A stretch of DNA of 25,376 nt from UMGS172 sp045649545 (GTDB lineage Bacteria > Bacillota > Clostridia > Oscillospirales > Acutalibacteraceae). The DNA is taken from contig JAZRQE010000045.1 in NCBI GenBank assembly GCA_045649545.1, forward strand, positions 1 through 25,376. Direction: 5' to 3'. The position numbers and the translations under genes were made by a program. Shown one piece after another: positions 1 through 6,165 of this stretch (positions are counted from its first letter, which is position 1; each line of letters begins with the position of its first letter). The notes below the pieces were generated by a model. The model was not told the origin of the DNA and made no database searches. It was given only the letters and a program-made list of their open reading frames with translations.

Positions 1-2
1 TA

Positions 3-188
3 CCTGAACTTGTTTCGGTTTGTGATATTTGCAATATTTATGATAATACAACAATGCAGCCATACCGCTTTTTCAAGAAGCGTAAGGACAAATATTTTTT
101 TGATGATGGGTCTGATTTTTGGAAAAAAGAAAATATAGATATCCTAACCAATGTCACCAATGCCGAGTTTAAAAATCTTAATATTTAA
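3..188 (+). CDS. 3' end of an unrecognised gene (partial)
   Basis: An open frame enters from the left edge of the window and ends at TAA 186-188, giving about 61 C-terminal residues. It is rich in charged and aromatic residues (for example YRFFKKRKDKYFFDD) and includes a CDIC motif that could be half of a metal site, but one CxxC is not enough to assign a fold. The frame ends just ahead of a strong hairpin terminator, as expected for a real gene end. The other two plus frames give either an early stop or an implausible low-complexity peptide. I do not recognise the family, and the start lies outside the window. Confidence 0.55.
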   Translation, partial: PELVSVCDICNIYDNTTMQPYRFFKKRKDKYFFDDGSDFWKKENIDILTNVTNAEFKNLNI

Positions 189-194
189 CGTCAC

Positions 195-228
195 TAAAGG
201 CACGAACTGTGGAAAGTTCGTGCCTTTA
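195..228. terminator. Bidirectional intrinsic terminator
   Basis: A perfect 13-bp inverted repeat (TAAAGGCACGAAC / GTTCGTGCCTTTA) surrounds an 8-base loop. It lies between the convergent ends of the partial plus-strand gene and the minus-strand SASP gene. A/T tracts at both outer ends of the stem allow it to work in either direction. Confidence 0.8.
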
Positions 229-235
229 ATAATGT

Positions 236-478
236 CTATACAACCACTCTAAATCCGTATGTAATCTGCCTTTCATAGCCTTTTACAGTGCGATTTTTAC
301 GAGTGAAATTCATATGTCGTACAGGACAGATGTTATTAACCATCTGTCCGCCGATAGAGCCAGCCTGTTTTGCGGTCAAATCACCGTTGTAACCCTGCTT
401 AAGATTTACGCCAACCTCGTTAGCAGCCTCCATCTTAAAACGGTTAAGTGCTTCCTTTGCCTCAGGTACTACTGTCAT
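236..478 (-). CDS. Alpha/beta-type small acid-soluble spore protein (SASP)
   Basis: This 80-residue protein matches the alpha/beta-type SASP family, whose members coat and protect DNA in the dormant spore and are degraded at germination. Visible hallmarks are VPEAKEALNRFKMEAA (4-19), EVGVNL (21-26) and the second motif GYNGDLTAKQAGSIGGQMV (29-47). The expected GPR cleavage point, by comparison with the family, is E17-A18, and the gene for that protease (gpr) is in this window. The start is ATG at 478, preceded by an AAGGAGGG ribosome site. The odd part is the C-terminus: relatives usually end within about ten residues of the GGxMV motif, but here about 30 more residues follow (CPVRHMNFTRKN...), rich in Lys/Arg. 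No alternative frame restores a standard ending. Family assignment is secure; the tail is unexplained. Confidence 0.9.
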   Translation of the reverse strand: MTVVPEAKEALNRFKMEAANEVGVNLKQGYNGDLTAKQAGSIGGQMVNNICPVRHMNFTRKNRTVKGYERQITYGFRVVV

Positions 479-518
479 TGTGGTTTCCCTCCTTCTTTAA
501 AATTTGCGTTTGCAATAT

Positions 519-548
519 TATTGTGAGCCGACGTTTTATTTATATTAA
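519..548 (-). promoter_or_regulatory. Candidate sigma-G-like promoter of the SASP gene
   Basis: On the minus strand TTAATA (548-543) and CACAATA (525-519) are separated by 17 bases. They match the forespore sigma-G pattern (roughly TGHATA / CATAHTA) at five of six and six of seven positions. The start of transcription would fall about 34 bases ahead of the ATG. SASP genes are classic sigma-G targets, so position supports the call, but the match is to a loose consensus read by eye. Confidence 0.4.
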
Positions 549-643
549 AGGTAATTTAATGTTTTTATGTAAATTTTTGTTATTCAAAAGTTATTGTTTT
601 GTTTTTTATTACAATCAAAAAAATATATAACTACTGTTCCCTC

Positions 644-672
644 TTGACTTAAATATAAATAAAATATAAAAT
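644..672 (+). promoter_or_regulatory. Sigma-A promoter of the lipoprotein-pgeF-malQ group
   Basis: TTGACT (644-649) and TAAAAT (667-672) are separated by exactly 17 bases. The AAGGAG ribosome site and ATG at 709 follow about 30 bases after the predicted start of transcription. Confidence 0.65.
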
Positions 673-708
673 ATATAATAATACTATATTATGTATTAAG
701 GAGTGTCT

Positions 709-1596
709 ATGAAACGGGTTGTATCTGTTTTTCTTTCAATTTTATTGATTTTAACTTTTGTCGGTTGCAAAGACAAAGGAAGTATTATATCTGCCGACAA
801 AATGACTGTTTACTTTTTCGATGTCGGGCAGGCAGATTGTTCTCTTATTTTATTCCCTGACGGAAAAACTATGCTTATTGACGCGGGCAACCGTGCCGAC
901 GGACCTTTAATTGCCGATTATCTTGACGAGTTAAATATTGAAACAGTTGATTATTTTGTTCTCACTCACCCTCATGAAGACCATATTGGCGGTGCTGAGG
1001 ATATATTTGACGAATTCCACGTTTTGACGGTTTGTTTGCCTAATTTACCCACTGAATACGAACCTAATACCGGTATTTTCCGCGATGTTAACGAGGCAAT
1101 CGAAAAAGAAAACTGCCGAACCTTAAAACTTAACACCGACACGATTATTGCTCAAACTGAAACTTATGATATTACTGCTTTATCACCCTTTGAAAATGCG
1201 GTTTACAGTGATATGAACGATTGGTCACTGTCGCTTTTGGTTAATTGCTTCACCAACACAATCCTTTTCACCGGCGACTGTGAAAAGCCGGCAGAATTGG
1301 ATATGCTAAATTCAAAAATCAACCTTGATGCTGATATTTTAAAGGTTGGTCACCACGGCAGTGAAAACTCCTCTAATGAAGAATTTTTGCAAGCGGTTAC
1401 GCCGTTAGCTTCGGTGATTTCTTGCGGTGTTGGTAACTCCTACAACCACCCACACTCTGACACGATTACAAGGCTTAACAGTATTGGTTCAAAGGTGTAC
1501 CGCACCGACACCGTCGGCACTGTTATAGCCATGTGTTACGACGGCGGCTTTAACATTAAAACCGACAGTTCTATTAATTTAAACGGAAACAAGTGA
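709..1596 (+). CDS. Secreted lipoprotein with ComEC-type metallo-beta-lactamase domain
   Basis: This 295-residue protein begins with a lipoprotein signal peptide (MKRVVSVFLSILLILTFVGC), with Cys20 as the expected lipid anchor, so it should sit on the outer face of the membrane. The rest is a metallo-beta-lactamase fold like the hydrolase part of ComEC/Rec2: VYFFDVGQADCSLI (34-47), the metal motif HPHEDHIGG (87-95), GDC at 189-191, HHGS at 215-218 and NHPHS at 246-250. Secreted relatives are predicted hydrolases, possibly nucleases or phosphodiesterases, but the substrate here is unknown. The start is ATG 709, five bases after AAGGAG; the GTG at 703 overlaps that ribosome site and is rejected. 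The gene nearly abuts pgeF. There is no ComEC membrane channel, so a direct role in DNA uptake should not be assumed. Confidence 0.82.
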   Translation: MKRVVSVFLSILLILTFVGCKDKGSIISADKMTVYFFDVGQADCSLILFPDGKTMLIDAGNRADGPLIADYLDELNIETVDYFVLTHPHEDHIGGAEDIFDEFHVLTVCLPNLPTEYEPNTGIFRDVNEAIEKENCRTLKLNTDTIIAQTETYDITALSPFENAVYSDMNDWSLSLLVNCFTNTILFTGDCEKPAELDMLNSKINLDADILKVGHHGSENSSNEEFLQAVTPLASVISCGVGNSYNHPHSDTITRLNSIGSKVYRTDTVGTVIAMCYDGGFNIKTDSSINLNGNK

Positions 1597-1604
1597 GGCG
1601 TTTT

Positions 1605-2426
1605 ATGACAAGCAATAATTTGAACATCCACGATAAAAACGGTTTGGTTTACCTCACCTTTCCTTCGCTATCAGTTGACGGCGTTGCACACTGCTACACC
1701 ACCCGTCACGGCGGTGTTTCAGAAGGGATATTTTCTACAATGAATATGTCCTTTTCACGAGGTGACAATCCCTTATCAGTTACCGAAAACTACAAAAGAA
1801 TTTGTAACGCTTTAGGCACTGATTACAAAAAATGCGTACTGTCACACCAAACACACACAACTAATATCAGAATTGTAACTGAAAAAGATGCGGGAAAAGG
1901 TATTATTTGTGAGCGTGATTATGAGGACGTTGACGGACTTATTACTAATGTTCCGGGTTTGACTTTAGTTACACAGTATGCCGACTGTGTAGGGTTACTT
2001 TTTTACGACCCCATAAAAAGCGTTATCGCTTCTTCGCACGCAGGTTGGAGAGGCACGGTAGGACAAATCGGCAGGAAAACCGTGGAGAAGATGAGCGAAA
2101 ACTTCGGTTGTAATCCAAAAGACATAAGATGCGGTATCGCACCCTCAATTGGTAAATGCTGTTTTGAGGTTGACTCACCTGTTTATGACGAATTTATTAA
2201 AATGAACGATATAGACCTTAGTGACTGCATAACCGATGACAAAAACGGAAAATACCACATTGATTTATGGGAAATTAACCGCCGCACACTGATTTTGGCA
2301 GGTATTAATCCTCAAAATATTTCAGTCACCGACCTTTGCACCAAATGTTTACACGAGGACTTTTTCTCTCACCGCCAAACAAACGGTCAACGAGGAAATT
2401 TAGCGGCTTTAATTTGTTTAGTTTAA
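1605..2426 (+). CDS. pgeF: Peptidoglycan editing factor PgeF / multicopper-polyphenol-oxidase-like (YfiH) protein
   Basis: This 273-residue protein carries the YfiH/DUF152 signatures. H84 in LSHQTH, C128 in QYADCVGLLFYDP and H145 in ASSHAGWRGT form the conserved metal or active-site triad, followed by GIAPSIGKCCFEV and a C-terminal CTKC...FFSHRQTNGQRG segment. In E. coli the protein removes mis-incorporated residues from peptidoglycan precursors; human and bacterial relatives show purine nucleoside phosphorylase or laccase-like activity, so the substrate is not fixed by sequence. ATG 1605 lies 8 bases after the upstream stop, with a weak GTGAGG ribosome site. The in-frame GTG at 1593 would instead overlap the upstream stop by four bases and remains possible. 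It is co-transcribed with the lipoprotein gene. Confidence 0.85.
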   Translation: MTSNNLNIHDKNGLVYLTFPSLSVDGVAHCYTTRHGGVSEGIFSTMNMSFSRGDNPLSVTENYKRICNALGTDYKKCVLSHQTHTTNIRIVTEKDAGKGIICERDYEDVDGLITNVPGLTLVTQYADCVGLLFYDPIKSVIASSHAGWRGTVGQIGRKTVEKMSENFGCNPKDIRCGIAPSIGKCCFEVDSPVYDEFIKMNDIDLSDCITDDKNGKYHIDLWEINRRTLILAGINPQNISVTDLCTKCLHEDFFSHRQTNGQRGNLAALICLV

Positions 2427-2458
2427 TTTTGATTATTTAATACAAAGGAGTTTTATAT

Positions 2459-3889
2459 ATGGCACGTGCAAGTGGTGTTTTAATGCACATATCTTCCCTG
2501 CCCGGTGAATATTCCATCGGCACTTTCGGTAAAGAGGCAAAAAGTTTTATTGACTTTTTGGCATCCTGCGGTTTTTCATACTGGCAGGTATTACCTTTCA
2601 GTATGGTTGACGAATGCAACTCACCTTATAAATCATATTCTGCTTTTGGCGGAAACCCGTTTTTTATTGACCCCGAAATTCTTTTTGAACAGAGTCTAAT
2701 CACTGCCCAAGAATTAGAAAACGCCAAGCAAAAAACACCCTATTCCTGCGAATTCGAGCGTTTACGCACTGAACGTATGGACTTGCTTTTAACCGCATCA
2801 AAAAGGGTTTACGACCGCAGTAAAATTTTAGAATTTATCGAAAAGAAGCCTTACATAAAGCAATGCTGTGAATTTATGAGTTTGAAGTCCGCCAATAATC
2901 AAAAGGAATGGACCGAGTGGACTGCAGAAACCCCTGACAGTGCTGTTCTCTTTATGTGGTACTTTATTCAGTATGAATTCTTCCGTCAATGGGGACTTAT
3001 TTTAGATTACGCACACTCTAAAGGTGTTAAAATTATCGGTGATATTCCGATCTATGTGGCTTACGACAGCAGTGATGTTTGGGGTAACAAGGATTTATTT
3101 TTACTTGACGATGAATATAAACCGACCGATGTTGCCGGCGTACCGCCCGACTATTTTTCGGCTGACGGCCAGCTTTGGGGTAACCCTTTATATGATTGGG
3201 ATAAAATGAAGGCTGACAAATACAGTTGGTGGAAAGCAAGACTTCAAAATATGTTTACCCTTTTTGACGGAGTTAGAATTGACCATTTTCGCGGGTTAGA
3301 ATCCTACTGGAGTGTACCCGCCACTGCCAAAACTGCCAAGGAAGGCAAATGGGTCAAAGGTCCCAGTAAAGATTTTATAGATATGATAAACGAAATCAGC
3401 GGTGAAAACTTTATCATTGCCGAAGATTTAGGTGACATCACACCCGAGGTGACCGACCTTGTTAAATACAGTGGTTTCCCCGGTATGAGAGTGTTTCAAT
3501 TTGGATTTTTATCCGACTGTGACTCACCGCATCAACCACACAACTACCCCGAAAACTGCATTGCCTATACCGGCACACACGATAACAACACCCTTTTAGG
3601 CTACGTTTGGGAGTTGAGCGAGGAAACTCGAAAAGGGATGCTTGAATATTGCGGATATTTTGATAAAAACTGGGACGCTTGCTATGACAGAATAATTGCG
3701 ACTATGATGGCAAGCCATGCCAGTACAGTTATTTTCCCGATTCAAGATTTACTGAAATACGGTTCGGACACAAGAATTAACAGACCCGGTCAAGCCGAAG
3801 GCAACTGGACCTACCGTTTGACAAAAGAACAGTTAAACTCACTAAACCGCGAGCAGTATAAACGTTTGAATTATTTGTACAGAAGATAA
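2459..3889 (+). CDS. malQ: 4-alpha-glucanotransferase (amylomaltase)
   Basis: This 476-residue GH77 enzyme transfers glucan segments between maltodextrins in the cytoplasm, in starch, glycogen or maltose use. Family blocks appear in order: SLPGEYSIGTFG (13-24), YWQVLPF (41-47), SPYKSYSAFGGNPFFIDPE (55-73), GDIPIYVAYDSSDVW, AGVPPDYFSADGQLWGNPLY, GVRIDHFRG with the predicted nucleophile D275, IIAEDLG with the acid/base E322, and YTGTHDNNT with D375. Length is near the family norm of about 500. It starts at ATG 2459 behind AAAGGAG, 32 bases after pgeF, and ends one base before a strong terminator, so it is probably the last gene of the group. No glycogen or maltose genes lie beside it. Confidence 0.95.
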   Translation: MARASGVLMHISSLPGEYSIGTFGKEAKSFIDFLASCGFSYWQVLPFSMVDECNSPYKSYSAFGGNPFFIDPEILFEQSLITAQELENAKQKTPYSCEFERLRTERMDLLLTASKRVYDRSKILEFIEKKPYIKQCCEFMSLKSANNQKEWTEWTAETPDSAVLFMWYFIQYEFFRQWGLILDYAHSKGVKIIGDIPIYVAYDSSDVWGNKDLFLLDDEYKPTDVAGVPPDYFSADGQLWGNPLYDWDKMKADKYSWWKARLQNMFTLFDGVRIDHFRGLESYWSVPATAKTAKEGKWVKGPSKDFIDMINEISGENFIIAEDLGDITPEVTDLVKYSGFPGMRVFQFGFLSDCDSPHQPHNYPENCIAYTGTHDNNTLLGYVWELSEETRKGMLEYCGYFDKNWDACYDRIIATMMASHASTVIFPIQDLLKYGSDTRINRPGQAEGNWTYRLTKEQLNSLNREQYKRLNYLYRR

Positions 3890-3929
3890 AAAACACACGC
3901 CTGAACTTTAACTTCAGGCGTGTGTTTTT
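3889..3929. terminator. Bidirectional intrinsic terminator between malQ and prfB
   Basis: A 17-bp perfect stem (AAAAACACACGCCTGAA and its complement) surrounds the loop CTTTAAC. T-rich runs follow on both strands. It separates the convergent malQ and prfB genes. Confidence 0.9.
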
Positions 3930-3942
3930 GTTATTTATTTTA

Positions 3943-5076
3943 CTAATCGTCAGACGAAAAATCGCCAAGTTCATTTTTAGAGGCGGCTTTTAAATAAGCG
4001 TTAATAAAGCCGTCCAAAGCACCGTCCATTACAGCACCGACGTTACCCGACTCGAAACCTGTACGGTGGTCTTTAACCAAGGTATACGGCATAAACACAT
4101 AAGACCTAATCTGTGAGCCCCATGCAATTTCCTTTTGAACACCCTTAATATCCTCGATTTTTTCCAAGTGTTCTCTTTCCTTAATCTCAACCAACTTTGA
4201 ACGAAGCATTGTCATTGCAACTTCACGGTTTTGAATCTGACTACGCTCATTTTGGCAGGCAACAACGATACCGGTCGGCAAGTGAGTAATACGAATTGCT
4301 GACTCGGTCTTATTAACGTGCTGACCGCCCGCACCGCTTGAACGGTAGGTGTCAACCCTTAAGTCCTCATCCCTGATTTCGATATTAACATCATTGGTGA
4401 TTTCAGGCATAACCTCTAACGATGCAAAAGAGGTATGGCGTCTGCCCGACGAGTCAAACGGAGAAATACGGACAAGGCGGTGAACACCGTTTTCACCCTT
4501 TAAGTATCCGTAAGCGTTTTCACCCGTAAAGGTCAAAACCGCACTCTTTAAACCGGCTTCTTCACCGTCCAAAAAGTCAACCATATTAACCTTCATACCG
4601 TGACGTTCACCCCAGTGCTGATACATACGCACCAACATTGATGCCCAATCCTGAGCCTCAGTGCCGCCGGCACCTGCATGGAAGGTCAAAATTGCGTTAT
4701 TATTGTCATATTCACCGACAAGTAAAGTTGACAAACGTTGCTCTTCAAGGCTTTCCAATGCCTCATCAACGCCAGCCGTGATTTCGTCAAGCATTGAAAG
4801 GTCGCCCTCTTCGTCTGCCATTTCAATCAGTACCAATGTATCCTCGTAAAGCGACTGCAACTTCTCATATTTCTCAACCTTTAATTTTAAACGGCTGGTC
4901 TTTTGCTGAATTTCCTGTGCTTTTTCAAGGTTATCCCAAAAGCCGGGTGCTGATGCCTGCACCTCTAACGACTCAATCTCGCGACGAAGATAATCTAACC
5001 CCAAAGCATCGCCAAGCTCTTTTATATCGTTTGTAACGGCAGTTAACCTCGCCTTTTGCTCTTCAAACTGAAGCAT
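3943..5076 (-). CDS. prfB: Peptide chain release factor 2, without programmed frameshift
   Basis: RF2 releases the finished protein at UGA and UAA stop codons. The 377-residue product has an N-terminal helical domain (to about 120), FHAGAGGTEAQDW (132-144), the RF2 stop-recognition tripeptide SPF (205-207) in VRISPFDSSGRRHTSFAS, and the catalytic GGQ (250-252) in RSSGAGGQHVNKTES. Most bacterial prfB genes carry an in-frame UGA near codon 26 that requires a +1 shift. Here the frame is continuous: the Leu-Asp pair that brackets the shift in E. coli is TTA-GAT at 4998-4993. The start is ATG 5076 with an AAAGGAG site inside the end of prmA; only three bases separate the two genes. The convergent terminator at 3889-3929 ends the unit. 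Confidence 0.95.
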   Translation of the reverse strand: MLQFEEQKARLTAVTNDIKELGDALGLDYLRREIESLEVQASAPGFWDNLEKAQEIQQKTSRLKLKVEKYEKLQSLYEDTLVLIEMADEEGDLSMLDEITAGVDEALESLEEQRLSTLLVGEYDNNNAILTFHAGAGGTEAQDWASMLVRMYQHWGERHGMKVNMVDFLDGEEAGLKSAVLTFTGENAYGYLKGENGVHRLVRISPFDSSGRRHTSFASLEVMPEITNDVNIEIRDEDLRVDTYRSSGAGGQHVNKTESAIRITHLPTGIVVACQNERSQIQNREVAMTMLRSKLVEIKEREHLEKIEDIKGVQKEIAWGSQIRSYVFMPYTLVKDHRTGFESGNVGAVMDGALDGFINAYLKAASKNELGDFSSDD

Positions 5077-5079
5077 AAT

Positions 5080-6003
5080 TTATCTCCTTTTTCTTGTGGC
5101 GAATGCACGCCAGTTTTCACACTCAACGTCCTCGATTATCTCGAATCCGAACTTTTCAAATGCTGATTTTACATCATTCTCACGAATATCAATAATACCC
5201 GAGCAAATAAAAACGCTGTCATCCTTCATAAACTGCTCGACATTTTCCAAAAGTGAAATTATAACGTCGGCAACGATGTTTGCACAAACAACATCATATT
5301 TTTCGCTGATTTTATCGCAAAGGTCACCCAAAATGTAGTTGGTTTTGTTTCTTACATTATTAAGTTCGGCGTTTTCTGCGGCAACCTTAACGGCAACAGG
5401 GTCAATATCAACACCGTCTGCCTTTTCGGCACCCAAAAGCACACCTGCAATACTCAAAATTCCCGAACCTGAACCGATATCAAGCATTGTTGTGCCTATT
5501 TTTATATAGCTTTCCAACAGTTGCAGGCACATTTTGGTTGTAGCGTGTGTGCCTGTGCCGAAAGCGGCACCGGGGTCAATACTCAACACTACCCTATCAT
5601 CTTTATTATCGTATTCTTCCCAACTCGGTCTGATTACCAGTTTTTCACCAATTTCGGTGGTCTTAAAAAACTTTTTCCAGTTATCTGCCCACTCTTTTTC
5701 ACTGATACTGTCGGTATCAATTTCGCTGCTTATACCTGCAGCAGAATACTGCTCTTTTAAGTAAGCGACCGCCTCAAACGGATTTTCCTCATCACTGATA
5801 TAAATATGGATGATTGACACTGTACGGTCTTTTTTTATTAAATCTTCATCAATCATATCAATATGAGCAATATCTAATGCATCCTGCTCTAAATTTGAAT
5901 AATCTTCGGTATAAATTCCGTAAGGCACAGTCATATTGGCAATAGCCTCGGCAGTTTCGGTACATTCTACCGGTACACGTATTTTAATCTCGGTCCAATC
6001 CAA
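5080..6003 (-). CDS. prmA: Ribosomal protein L11 methyltransferase
   Basis: PrmA uses S-adenosylmethionine to trimethylate amino groups of ribosomal protein L11. The 307-residue product has an N-terminal L11-recognition domain (about 1-110), a linker containing KEWADNWKKFFK (103-114), the LSIDPGAAFGTGTHATT motif (140-156), the SAM site LDIGSGSGILSI (174-185), VDIDP (198-202) and NIVADVI (242-248). The start is read as TTG at 6003, because GTGAGGGA lies just ahead of it and no ATG occurs before residue 24, which would cut into the recognition domain. It is the first gene of a two-gene unit with prfB. In many Firmicutes prmA instead follows dnaJ and precedes rsmE, so this pairing is a rearranged context. 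Confidence 0.92.
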   Translation of the reverse strand: MDWTEIKIRVPVECTETAEAIANMTVPYGIYTEDYSNLEQDALDIAHIDMIDEDLIKKDRTVSIIHIYISDEENPFEAVAYLKEQYSAAGISSEIDTDSISEKEWADNWKKFFKTTEIGEKLVIRPSWEEYDNKDDRVVLSIDPGAAFGTGTHATTKMCLQLLESYIKIGTTMLDIGSGSGILSIAGVLLGAEKADGVDIDPVAVKVAAENAELNNVRNKTNYILGDLCDKISEKYDVVCANIVADVIISLLENVEQFMKDDSVFICSGIIDIRENDVKSAFEKFGFEIIEDVECENWRAFATRKRR

Positions 6004-6036
6004 AATATTCCCTCACTTTATAATATTAACTTTATT

Positions 6037-6051
6037 TGATACATTGTATCA
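6037..6051. promoter_or_regulatory. Palindromic operator-like site in the prmA/ATPase control region
   Basis: TGATACA-T-TGTATCA is a perfect inverted repeat with seven-base arms around one central base. It sits about 34 bases ahead of the prmA start, within the 162-base gap between divergent genes. On the minus strand it contains TACAAT, a possible -10 box, so a bound protein could block prmA-prfB transcription. The regulator is unknown. Confidence 0.45.
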
Positions 6052-6096
6052 CATCTTATCATAAATTTAAACACTTTTTTCAAAATTTAAAAACAA

Positions 6097-6125
6097 TTGC
6101 AATTTATGTAAGAATGTAGTATAAT
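6097..6125 (+). promoter_or_regulatory. Sigma-A promoter of the P-type ATPase gene
   Basis: TTGCAA (6097-6102) and a perfect TATAAT (6120-6125) are separated by 17 bases, about 40 bases ahead of the ATG at 6166. The ribosome site AGAGGAGA lies at 6151-6158. Confidence 0.7.
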
Positions 6126-6165
6126 TTATATATATATTTCTATTATCAAGAGAGGAGACTCTTTT

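Noticed and set aside
1988..1994. TGTAGGG word in pgeF, resembling the head of the REP units
   Set aside because: No hairpin follows, so it is a chance match to a short word.
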